The notes below the pieces were generated by a model. That model saw nothing but the letters and a program-made list of their open reading frames with translations. It made no database searches and was not told the origin of the DNA. From assembly GCA_012927585.1 (NCBI GenBank), contig JABBOY010000012.1, positions 1-64,000 on the forward strand: a stretch of DNA of 64,000 nt, read 5' to 3'. The position numbers and the translations under genes were made by a program. Every line of letters starts with the position of its first letter. The stretch's first letter is position 1. Below, piece by piece: positions 9,364 to 17,279 of the stretch. The stretch is from Glaciimonas sp. (GTDB lineage: Bacteria; Pseudomonadota; Gammaproteobacteria; Burkholderiales; Burkholderiaceae_D).

Positions 9364-10197
9364 ATGACAAACGTAACAATGAATTGCAAGGACACCGCAG
9401 TGTACCGGGCTTTCGTTCAAACCAGGTCCGGGCGGATTCATATCGCTTGCAGCGGCAGCGGTTTCCCGGTGCTGTTGCTACACCAAACGCCGAGATCGTG
9501 GGATGAGTATCGCGATGTGCTGCCCATCCTCGGCCAGGATTATCGAGCAATCGCAATGGACACGGTCGGTTTCGGCGATTCGCAGGCCTTGCCTGCTGCG
9601 CAAAATTCAATCGAAGACTGGTCGGGGGCCGCCTTCGATTTGCTCGATGCGCTGGACATCTCGCGCGCAGCGATTGTCGGCCATCACACCGGCGCGGTGA
9701 TCGCGCTGGAAATGGCGGTCAGCCGACCAGACCGGATCGCTGCACTGGGATTGTCATCCATGCCTTTCGTCGACGCCGAGCGCCGCGCCGGTCATCACGG
9801 CAAGCGCGTAATTGATGATGTTGAACATCGTGCCAGCGGCGACCATCTCACCGAGTTGTGGCTGAGACGCAAACCGTTTTATCCGGATGGCGATGTCGAT
9901 TTACTCGAAAGATTCATGGTCGATGCCCTGAAAGCCGGTTCGCTGGCGGTAGAAGGACACCAGGTGGTTAACCGCTACCGAATGGAGGCGCGACTACCCC
10001 TGATCAGTTGTCCCACGCTGGTCATTGCACCGACTGCCGATCCGCATGCCTACCCGGTTGCCGCGCGCGTCGCGCAGACGATTCCCGGCAGCACGCTGAT
10101 TGAGATCGAAGGCGGCATGGTGCCATTGCCGGACCAGATGCCGCAACAGTTCGCTGCCATGATCAAAGGGTTTTTGGCAGGTGTGCAACTAAATTAA
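9364..10197 (+). CDS. Alpha/beta-hydrolase-fold protein with altered catalytic triad
   Basis: 277 aa, start ATG with GGGAGA upstream. The fold is clear: an HQTPRSWDEY oxyanion-region segment, DTVGFGDS, the nucleophile-elbow segment VGHHTGAVIAL, an acid strand VIAPTADPH and a C-terminal GGMVPLPDQMP. In the elbow G-x-Nu-x-G, the nucleophile position is His108, not Ser/Asp/Cys. The position where the catalytic His normally falls is Met252. Classical ester hydrolysis is therefore doubtful; a lyase, dioxygenase-like or binding role is possible. It stands alone between remnants and the gntR promoter. Confidence 0.75.
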   Translation: MTNVTMNCKDTAVYRAFVQTRSGRIHIACSGSGFPVLLLHQTPRSWDEYRDVLPILGQDYRAIAMDTVGFGDSQALPAAQNSIEDWSGAAFDLLDALDISRAAIVGHHTGAVIALEMAVSRPDRIAALGLSSMPFVDAERRAGHHGKRVIDDVEHRASGDHLTELWLRRKPFYPDGDVDLLERFMVDALKAGSLAVEGHQVVNRYRMEARLPLISCPTLVIAPTADPHAYPVAARVAQTIPGSTLIEIEGGMVPLPDQMPQQFAAMIKGFLAGVQLN

Positions 10198-10431
10198 CTA
10201 TCCCGGTCTGACGAGGTATGTGAGATGAATCCTTGGAATCGAATAGGTCCGTAGTTTCAATTCACTACGCGAGGCCGTTGAACGACGAGATCGAAGAATT
10301 TGCAGAGCGTCCCACTAAAAACCAGTACCGGTTGCACTTCGTAGTTGAATCTGCCTCGCCATACGGTCGATCCTATTCATGTCGCAACCGCATATCAATA
10401 TTTCAGCGCAAGGCTTTACAGCATCAAATTT

Positions 10432-10445
10432 AATGTATACAGTAT
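10432..10445. promoter_or_regulatory. Putative GntR operator upstream of gntR
   Basis: AATGTATACAGTAT, centred on TGTATACA, lies ~70 bp upstream of the gntR ATG. The same 14 bases occur in inverted orientation at 33600-33613. GTATAC-centred palindromes are typical of FadR/VanR-type GntR operators. A weak TTTACA (10415-10420) and TATACA (10436-10441) would place the operator over the -10 region, which suits autorepression. The rest of 10198-10514 shows no convincing gene. Confidence 0.55.
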
Positions 10446-10514
10446 CCACTGTGCTTGCGTCTGATGGTTTCGGTTAAGCTCTGTACTTCTGTTTAATTGA
10501 AAGTGAAGCTATAT

Positions 10515-11222
10515 ATGGTTCCTTTTTTACAACCCGTTGAACGCCCTGTCGCCCTGAGCGGTCGAGTCTACGAGACTTTGCGAGCAAATATTCGAAACGG
10601 CAAGATTGCGCCAGAACAACCGCTACAGGAAGTGCAGCTGGCAGCCCAGCTTGGCGTATCCCGCACGCCGGTGCGCGAAGCGCTGGCGCGGCTGGCCAAC
10701 GAAGGATTGGTGGTCTCCGATGGCCGCAGCTTTGCGGTCCCTTCGCTCACCTTGACTGATATCGACGATATTTATGAGATACGCAGTTTGATCGAACCCG
10801 AAGCGCTGCGGCAGGTAGCCAGGCAGACCATCGATCCGGTTGTGCGCGCGCCAATCATGGAGGCGCTCGAAGCCAGCATGGCCGCACACAAGGCAGGTGA
10901 TAACACCGTTTTCATGGAAGCGAACGAACATTTCCGCATGGCATGGCTATCGCTCGTACCCAATTCCCGCCTGGCGCGCGTGGTTGAACTGTATGCCTAT
11001 CACGTGCATCATCTGCGCTCCCTCACGCTCGACAAGGCCAAGGTACGCATCGTGGTGCTGAAGGGTCTCAAACGCATCGCCGCCGCGCTTGCCGCGGGTG
11101 ACGGCGATGCCGCCGCAGCCGCCATGCGCGACCATTTAGCGGAAGCCAGAAACGCCTTTATCGCAGCCGTCGGCCTGAACCTCCAGACTGGCGACAATAC
11201 CGAAAACTCCGGAAATACTTGA
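10515..11222 (+). CDS. GntR-family transcriptional regulator, FCD domain
   Basis: 235 aa from ATG 10515 (an in-frame TTG exists at 10497). N-terminal winged helix with the classic VSRTPVREALARLANEGLV recognition segment, then an FCD effector-binding domain (IYEIRSLIEPEAL, a conserved His in EANEHFRMA, and YHVHHLRS). FCD regulators bind small organic acids or CoA esters through a metal site. A GntR regulator is also part of the described indoleacetate cluster of Azoarcus/Aromatoleum. It heads the catabolic operon, overlaps a good palindrome, and its 3' end is adjacent to the first hydratase gene. Confidence 0.9.
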   Translation: MVPFLQPVERPVALSGRVYETLRANIRNGKIAPEQPLQEVQLAAQLGVSRTPVREALARLANEGLVVSDGRSFAVPSLTLTDIDDIYEIRSLIEPEALRQVARQTIDPVVRAPIMEALEASMAAHKAGDNTVFMEANEHFRMAWLSLVPNSRLARVVELYAYHVHHLRSLTLDKAKVRIVVLKGLKRIAAALAAGDGDAAAAAMRDHLAEARNAFIAAVGLNLQTGDNTENSGNT

Positions 11223-11239
11223 AAAGGGAGCCTGCAGCA

Positions 11240-11683
11240 ATGATTGACAAGAGCCTTATCGGCAAGGAATACCCACCCTTCAGCATAGAGGTGGAAAAGC
11301 GCTGGATCCGCAGCTTCGCCGAAGCGATCGGCGACACCAATCCGATCTACTTCAATGAGGCGGTCGCACAGGCGGCAGGTTACCGGTCACTGCCAGCGCC
11401 ACCCAGCTTTCCGTTCGCAGTCGCAATGGAAGCCAACCAGTGTTTTCTGATTCTCGACGAACTGGGCATCGACAAGCGGCGCGCCATGCACGCTGAACAA
11501 TCGTTTACTTATCACGCCGACCTGTGCGCCGGCGACGTCCTGACCGGACGGCAGAAGGTCGTCGACGTGTATGACAAAAAGAACGGCGCGCTGGAATTCA
11601 TCATTACCGACATCCGGCTCGACAACCAGCGCGAAGAGCATATCTGCGATCTGCGCATCACCGTCGTGGTGCGCAACAGCTAA
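11240..11683 (+). CDS. MaoC-like hydratase, N-terminal-type (FAS1-like dehydratase) subunit
   Basis: 147 aa from ATG 11240, preceded by AAGGGAG. It matches the MaoC_dehydrat_N type hot-dog domain (ENP-like SFAEAIGDTNPIYFNEAVAQAAGY, then LPAPPSFPF). Such domains usually pair with a catalytic MaoC partner to form a heterodimeric enoyl-CoA hydratase, as in steroid side-chain ChsH1-ChsH2. The partner follows 11 bp downstream. Probable role: hydration of an aryl-acryloyl-CoA such as 2-aminocinnamoyl-CoA. The ORF could be read from TTG 11219 but the RBS favours 11240. Confidence 0.8.
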   Translation: MIDKSLIGKEYPPFSIEVEKRWIRSFAEAIGDTNPIYFNEAVAQAAGYRSLPAPPSFPFAVAMEANQCFLILDELGIDKRRAMHAEQSFTYHADLCAGDVLTGRQKVVDVYDKKNGALEFIITDIRLDNQREEHICDLRITVVVRNS

Positions 11684-11694
11684 GGAATGACAAT

Positions 11695-12108
11695 ATGATC
11701 CGTTTCGATGACATCAATGTCGGCGACGCGATTGCGCCGCTTGCCAAACCATCCATCAGTCGCCTCCAGCTGGCGCTCTACGCCGGCGCCGGCGCTGACC
11801 ATAACCCGATTCACCAGGACGAAGAAGCCGCCAGGATCGGTGGTCTGTCCGGTGTGATTGCGCACGGCATGCTCCCGCTCGGCTTTCTCGGGCAGATGCT
11901 GGCCCAGTGGGTGCCGCAGAGGCAGATCCGCAGTCTGTCTGCGCGTTTCGTTGCGATGAGTTTTCCCGGCGATGTGCTGACCTGTACCGGCACAGTGGCG
12001 GCCAAACGCACCGAAGACGGAGACCAGCTGGTCGATCTGGATATAGCCGTGCAAAACCAGAAGGGCGAGAAGGTTCAGCAAGGCAAGGCGACGGTCGCAC
12101 TGCCATAA
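11695..12108 (+). CDS. MaoC-like enoyl-CoA hydratase, catalytic subunit
   Basis: 137 aa hot-dog domain containing the (R)-hydratase motif GADHNPIHQDEEAA with catalytic Asp35 and His40, followed by VIAHGML. Together with the preceding FAS1-like subunit it likely forms a two-subunit hydratase acting before the SDR dehydrogenase (27106) and thiolase (12185). In described iaa clusters this step is done by an enoyl-CoA hydratase/3-hydroxyacyl-CoA dehydrogenase fusion, which is absent here. Confidence 0.85.
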   Translation: MIRFDDINVGDAIAPLAKPSISRLQLALYAGAGADHNPIHQDEEAARIGGLSGVIAHGMLPLGFLGQMLAQWVPQRQIRSLSARFVAMSFPGDVLTCTGTVAAKRTEDGDQLVDLDIAVQNQKGEKVQQGKATVALP

Positions 12109-12184
12109 CACAACAAGGCACGAGCCTGTAACAAGCATACGAAAAGAATTGCGATCCCGCACCAGTTCAGAGAGTTGAAACGAC

Positions 12185-13390
12185 ATGACCTACAAAGCAG
12201 AGATTCCCTACGGCGCCTATTGGAGCACCCCCTTCGCGCGCTGGCAGGGCAGCTTCGCCAACCTGCACAGTCTTGAGTTCGCCGCGCATGTGGCGCGACT
12301 GGAGCTGGGCAAGCGGCAGATCGACCCGGCATCGTTCGACTACGGCGTGCTCGGTATGTCAGTGCCGCAAAAGTTCGCTTTCTACGGCGCCCCATGGGTG
12401 ATGGGCATGATCGGTGCCAAACAGGCCGGCGGCCCTACTCTGATGCAGGCCTGCGCCACCGGCGTGCGCACGCTGCTGGCAGCCACCCAGGAAATCGAAG
12501 CCGGCATGGCCACAACAGCGCTTGTCATCAACTGCGACCGGACTTCCAACGGCCCGCATTTGTATTATCCCAATCCACGCGGCCCCGGCGGTACCGGCAT
12601 CGCCGAGAACTGGGTGATAGACAACGTCGGCTGCGACCCGCTCGGCGGACACTCGATGCTGCAAACAGCGGAAAACGTCGCTTCCAGCCACGGTATCAGC
12701 ACGGCCCGCCAGCACGAAGTGGTGCTGCGTCGCGAGGAACAGTATCGCGCTGCGCTGGCGGACGATTCGGCCTTTCTGAAGCGCTTCATAACGCTGCCTT
12801 TCGATGTCCCAGCGCCCAACTTCAAAAAAACCGTAGCCAGACTGGAAGGCGACGAGGGCGTCAATCACTCGAGCGCGGAAGGACTTGCCAAATTGGCTCC
12901 GGTGATGGAAGGAGGCAGTCTCACGTTCGGCGGGCAGACCCATCCGGCCGACGGCAACGCGGCTCTCATTGTCACCACGCCCGGCAAGGCGCGCGAAATG
13001 TCAACCAATCCCGCGATCGCGGTGCGGCTGCATGGCTTCGGACTGGCTCGCGTTGCGCTCGCACGCATGCCCGAAGCGACGGTTCCGGCAGCTCGGCGCG
13101 CACTGCAGCAGGCCGGACTGACGATAGACCGGATGAACGCGATCAAGACCCATAACCCGTTCGCGGTAAACGACCTGTTCTTCGCCCAGGAAACCGGCGC
13201 CGACTTGATGCAGATGAACAATTACGGCTGTTCGCTGGTCTGGGGTCATCCGCAGGCGCCGATGGGCACCCGCGCGATCATCGAACTGATCGAGGAACTG
13301 GCGATTCGCGGTGGCGGCTTCGGATTGTTCACCGGCTGCGCAGCGGGGGATACCGCAATGGCGGTAGTGCTGGAGGTATGTGACGCTTAG
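12185..13390 (+). CDS. Thiolase-family protein (beta-ketothiolase), copy 1
   Basis: 401 aa SCP2-type thiolase. The acyl-accepting Cys90 sits in MQACATG, the His355 in WGHPQAP and the second Cys385 in TGCAAGD, so the Cys-His-Cys triad is intact. Expected reaction: CoA-dependent cleavage of a 3-oxoacyl-CoA (in the indoleacetate model, 2-aminobenzoylacetyl-CoA to 2-aminobenzoyl-CoA and acetyl-CoA). A close paralogue of identical length is at 46906. The gene is followed by a 31-bp inverted repeat before the ligase. Confidence 0.88.
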   Translation: MTYKAEIPYGAYWSTPFARWQGSFANLHSLEFAAHVARLELGKRQIDPASFDYGVLGMSVPQKFAFYGAPWVMGMIGAKQAGGPTLMQACATGVRTLLAATQEIEAGMATTALVINCDRTSNGPHLYYPNPRGPGGTGIAENWVIDNVGCDPLGGHSMLQTAENVASSHGISTARQHEVVLRREEQYRAALADDSAFLKRFITLPFDVPAPNFKKTVARLEGDEGVNHSSAEGLAKLAPVMEGGSLTFGGQTHPADGNAALIVTTPGKAREMSTNPAIAVRLHGFGLARVALARMPEATVPAARRALQQAGLTIDRMNAIKTHNPFAVNDLFFAQETGADLMQMNNYGCSLVWGHPQAPMGTRAIIELIEELAIRGGGFGLFTGCAAGDTAMAVVLEVCDA

Positions 13391-13403
13391 CAAGCCATAA
13401 GAA

Positions 13404-13479
13404 AGTAGGGCGGAAAAGCGAAGCGCCTTCCGCCATAGCGCCGAGCCCGGCGGAAGGCGCTTCGCTTTTCCGCCCTACT
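13404..13479. repeat. Perfect 31-bp inverted repeat (REP/MITE-like)
   Basis: Arms 13404-13434 and 13449-13479 are perfect reverse complements around a 14-base spacer. The arm sequence (AGTAGGGCGGAAAAGCGAAG...) resembles dispersed extragenic palindromes found in beta/gammaproteobacterial genomes. It lies between thiolase and ligase within an otherwise tight operon and could attenuate transcription or stabilise upstream mRNA. Confidence 0.85.
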
Positions 13480-13545
13480 AGCAACGATTGAGTCACCGCT
13501 ATAGAGGCGTAATAAGCGCCCGGCGGTATATGGAGGAGATAAAGT

Positions 13546-15126
13546 ATGGATCTGTCGGAGTGGATAGAACGTCATGCCGGGCTTACGCCCGACAAGGTGG
13601 CGCTGCGTTTTCCAGATCGTGATTTGTCGTATGCCGATCTGGCCGCGCTGATACGGCAGCTGACCTCGGCGCTGGCCGCGTCAGATGTCCGACGCGGCTG
13701 CTGCGTGGCCTATCTGGGGCTCAACAGCCCGGAAATGCTTGCCATGCTGTTCGCCTGCGCCCGCTTGGGGGCCCTGTTCATGCCACTCAACTGGCGGCTG
13801 GCCGGTCCTGAACACCGCCAGATGCTGGCGGACTGTCCGCCGACGGTGCTGTTCGTCGAGCCACAGTTCTGCGAGCAGACCGATGCATTTCGCAGCGAAC
13901 TCGGAAAGTCGACCCTGGTGCGTTTCGCTCAGGCAGCGAACGGCTGGATTGCCTATAAAGACTTTCTCGGGCGAGCAGGCAATGCTGTACCGCGCGACCC
14001 CCTTGTCGGTTCCGATACCCCACTGCTGATCTGCTATACCTCCGGTTCTACCGGCAAACCGAAGGGCGTGCTGCTAAGCCAGGGCGCACTGACCTGGAAT
14101 GCCTCCAACAGCGCGGACATGCACAGCCTGACAGCCGACGACGTCATTCTCACCACGCTACCGCTGTTCCATGTCGGCGGCCTCAACAATCAGACCACCC
14201 CCGGCCTTCGTATTGGCTGCACCGTGGTGCTGCATCCGAAGTTTAATGTGGACGCCACCTTCGACGCCATCGAGCACGAGCGCATCACGCTCACGGTGCT
14301 GGTGCCGGCGCAACTCGACATGATGATGGCCACTGGGCGCTGGCAAAGCGCCGACTTTTCCAGCCTGCGCATGATCACCACCGGCTCCACCACTGTGCCC
14401 GACCGGCTGATCCGTGCCGTGCATGCGTGCGGCGTGCCGCTGGTGCAAGTCTACGGCTCAACCGAAACCTGCCCGATTGCCGCTTATCTCAAGGCCGACG
14501 AGGCCGTGCGCAAGGCCGGTTCGACCGGCCGCCCGGCGGCGCACTGCCGGGTGCGCATCGTTGATGACGCCAATCGGGACGTAAGCTCCGGCGCAAGCGG
14601 CGAAATCATCGTGCGCGGCCCCAATGTCATGCTCGGCTACTGGAATGCGCCGCAGGCAACTGCCGCCGCGCTGATCGGCGGCTGGCTCTACACCGGCGAC
14701 ATCGGACATTGGGATACCGACGGTTTCATGTATGTCGATGGCCGCATCAAGGACGTGATCATTTCCGGCGGCGAGAACATCTATCCGGCCGAAATTGAGA
14801 ATGTGCTGGCCGAATGCCCTGACATCGTTGAATCCTCGGTGGTCGGCCGACCCGATGCGCGCTGGGGCGAAATTGTGGTGGCGGTCGTTGTACTGGCAGG
14901 CGACAGACGCCTCACGGCACAGGACATTCTGAAAATGTTCGAAGGTCGTATCGCCCGCTTCAAGCATCCCAGGGAGGTCCAATTCGTCGACCGCTTGCCG
15001 CGCACTGCCGTGGGCAAGATCCGCAAGGAAGACGTGCGCCGACTGGTCGCGAACGAAGCCATGCCTGACCCATCAACACAAGAGAATTCATGCCAACTAC
15101 TAATGGAGCACAAACAATGGCGCTGA
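13546..15126 (+). CDS. AMP-forming acyl/aryl-CoA ligase
   Basis: 526 aa ANL-superfamily enzyme with P-loop CYTSGSTGKPKGV, A5-type YGSTET, YTGDIG hinge region and the C-terminal catalytic lysine in TAVGKIRK. It activates a carboxylic acid to its CoA thioester with ATP. In the indoleacetate cluster the equivalent is an indoleacetate-CoA ligase (iaaB in Aromatoleum); this assignment is by context. RBS GGAGGA precedes the ATG. The 3' end overlaps the HyuA start (ATGGCGCTGA), so the two are translationally coupled. Confidence 0.85.
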   Translation: MDLSEWIERHAGLTPDKVALRFPDRDLSYADLAALIRQLTSALAASDVRRGCCVAYLGLNSPEMLAMLFACARLGALFMPLNWRLAGPEHRQMLADCPPTVLFVEPQFCEQTDAFRSELGKSTLVRFAQAANGWIAYKDFLGRAGNAVPRDPLVGSDTPLLICYTSGSTGKPKGVLLSQGALTWNASNSADMHSLTADDVILTTLPLFHVGGLNNQTTPGLRIGCTVVLHPKFNVDATFDAIEHERITLTVLVPAQLDMMMATGRWQSADFSSLRMITTGSTTVPDRLIRAVHACGVPLVQVYGSTETCPIAAYLKADEAVRKAGSTGRPAAHCRVRIVDDANRDVSSGASGEIIVRGPNVMLGYWNAPQATAAALIGGWLYTGDIGHWDTDGFMYVDGRIKDVIISGGENIYPAEIENVLAECPDIVESSVVGRPDARWGEIVVAVVVLAGDRRLTAQDILKMFEGRIARFKHPREVQFVDRLPRTAVGKIRKEDVRRLVANEAMPDPSTQENSCQLLMEHKQWR

Positions 15127-17279
15127 AAATAGGAATCGACGTCGGCGGCACCTTCACCGACTTCGTCGTCACTCGCGACGACGCCGAGCCGGCTATCTTC
15201 AAGACCCTGTCAACGCCGTCGGATCCGTCCATCGCAGTCGTCAAGGGTCTTGCCGACATCGCCGCCAGCATGAACCCGCCGCTGTCGCTGGCCGACTTCG
15301 CCCCGAGCATCGACACCATCGTGCATGGCACCACGGTAACCACCAACGCCACATTGACCGGCAACGGCGCGCGCTGCGGCCTGCTCACTACCGAAGGCGT
15401 GCGCGACGCGCTGGAAATGCGGCGCGGCATCCGCGAGGAGCAGTACAACAACCGCTACACCAACGTTAAACCGCTGGTACCGCGCCGTCTGCGCGCCGGC
15501 ATCAAGGGTCGTCTGGATCGCAATGGCGCGGAAACCGCGCCGCTCGACCTGGAGCAGGTGCGCCAGGCGATTGCGCTGTTCAAGCAGGAAGGCGTGCAGG
15601 CAGTATCGATCTGCTTCATGAATTCATTCGCCAATCCATTGCATGAACAGGCGGCAGCGGCACTGGTACGGTGCGAAATGCCCGATACCTACCTCAGTGT
15701 ATCGACCGCTGTGCTGCCTTCGATCCGCTTCTATGAGCGCGTCAGCACCACTGCGCTCAATTCTTACGTAGGGCCGAAACTCAATCACTACCTCGACCAG
15801 CTGGTCGACCGCCTGAAGCAGGCCGGGTTTCAGGGTCTGCTTCTGATCATGCAATCGAATGGCGGCGTGATCTCGCCGCAACTGGCGCGCGAAAAAGCTG
15901 CACTGACGCTTCTTTCCGGCCCGGCTGGCGGTCCGGGCGCCGGCTTGTTTTATGTCGGCGCGCACGGCCAGAACAAGTGCATCACGACCGACATGGGCGG
16001 CACCAGCTTCGAAGCCTCGGTTGCGGTAGGCAGTCCGATGATCAAGAACGACGGCGAAATCGCGCGCCACAAGATCGCGCTGCCGATGCTCGATATCCAC
16101 ACCATCGGTGCCGGCGGCGGCTCGATCGGCTGGCTCGATGAAGGTGGCATGCTGCGCATGGGACCGCAGAGCGCCGGTGCCGATCCCGGGCCGGCCTGCT
16201 ACATGAAGGGTGGCAAGCTGCCCACCACCACCGATGCCAACGTGGTGCTGGGCTATCTCGACCCCGAATTCTTCGCCGGCGGCAAAATGAAGCTGGATGT
16301 CGCCGCAGCGCGGCGCGCCATCGAAGAACATATTGCTAAGCCGATGGGCCTGTCCATCGAGGAAGCTGCCGCCGGCATGTATCGCGTGGCCTGCAACAAC
16401 ATGGCGCAAGGCGTGCGTGAAGTGACCATCAAACGCGGTTTCGATCCGCGCGAGTTCCCCTTCATCCCGGCCGGCGGCGCAGGTCCTATCCATTCCTGCC
16501 TGATCTGTGAAGAGCTGGAAATCCCATTCCAACTTGTGCCGCGCGAGTCGTCCGTGCTGTGCGCGTTCGGCATGCTGATGAGCGAACTAAAGCATGATTT
16601 CGTGCGGACCTTCGTGGCGCGGCTGGAACAGATCGACTGGGAAAAACTGACCGTCATCATCGGCGACATGTCGCGCGAAGGCGCACGACAGCTTAGCGAG
16701 GAGCGCATTTCTGAAGCCCGGCGCAGCAATATCGTCAAGCTCGACTGTCGCTACATCAAGCAATACCACGAAGTGTCGTTGGCAGTGCCTCGCGACCTGA
16801 TTGATGGTCGGGACGCCGCCGCCATCGCGCACGCCTTCCACGCCGAGCACAATCGCCTGTACGGCTATTCGCTGGAACAAGAGAACACGCCGGTGGAAAT
16901 CATCAACGTGCGGGTACAAGCCGTGGGCCTGACCGACAAGCCGTCCTATCGCAAGGAGTTGTGGGCCGGCGCCGATGTTACCGCCGCGATCAAGGGTGAG
17001 CGCAGCATCTACATCCCGGAAACCAGGAAGTTCAACAGCATCTTTCTGTTTGATGGTCACAAGATGCGCTTCGGCAACAGGGTTCAAGGCCCGGCCATGA
17101 TCGAACAGGAAACCACCGCCATCTTTGTGAGCGCCTCCTTCGATTGCGTCGTTGATGCCTACGGCTCGTTCGCACTGTTCCGCAAGGGTCGCGAAGACCT
17201 AGTCAAATCCGGCCTGCATGAAATGAAAGAAGAAGTCAAACAATCGACTCCGACCAGCAAGAAGGAGGTGTTGGCATGA
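15117..17279 (+). CDS. hyuA: Hydantoinase/oxoprolinase family protein, subunit A
   Basis: 720 aa from ATG 15117 (GGAG at 15104); an ATG at 15090 would add nine residues not shared with the paralogue at 48157. N-terminal ASKHA ATPase signature IGIDVGGTFTDF, VHGTTVTTNA, and DMGGTSFEA further on. The family (hydantoinase A, acetone/acetophenone carboxylase, 5-oxoprolinase) couples ATP use to lactam opening or carboxylation together with subunit B. In the indoleacetate model the pair opens the lactam ring of 2-oxo-indoleacetate or its CoA ester. ATGA overlap with hyuB. Confidence 0.88.
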   Translation: MALKIGIDVGGTFTDFVVTRDDAEPAIFKTLSTPSDPSIAVVKGLADIAASMNPPLSLADFAPSIDTIVHGTTVTTNATLTGNGARCGLLTTEGVRDALEMRRGIREEQYNNRYTNVKPLVPRRLRAGIKGRLDRNGAETAPLDLEQVRQAIALFKQEGVQAVSICFMNSFANPLHEQAAAALVRCEMPDTYLSVSTAVLPSIRFYERVSTTALNSYVGPKLNHYLDQLVDRLKQAGFQGLLLIMQSNGGVISPQLAREKAALTLLSGPAGGPGAGLFYVGAHGQNKCITTDMGGTSFEASVAVGSPMIKNDGEIARHKIALPMLDIHTIGAGGGSIGWLDEGGMLRMGPQSAGADPGPACYMKGGKLPTTTDANVVLGYLDPEFFAGGKMKLDVAAARRAIEEHIAKPMGLSIEEAAAGMYRVACNNMAQGVREVTIKRGFDPREFPFIPAGGAGPIHSCLICEELEIPFQLVPRESSVLCAFGMLMSELKHDFVRTFVARLEQIDWEKLTVIIGDMSREGARQLSEERISEARRSNIVKLDCRYIKQYHEVSLAVPRDLIDGRDAAAIAHAFHAEHNRLYGYSLEQENTPVEIINVRVQAVGLTDKPSYRKELWAGADVTAAIKGERSIYIPETRKFNSIFLFDGHKMRFGNRVQGPAMIEQETTAIFVSASFDCVVDAYGSFALFRKGREDLVKSGLHEMKEEVKQSTPTSKKEVLA

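Noticed and set aside
10233-10433. 66-codon plus-strand frame before gntR
   Set aside because: No RBS, no domain; region is better explained as promoter DNA.
15624-16532. 302-codon minus-strand frame
   Set aside because: Antisense shadow of hyuA without motifs.
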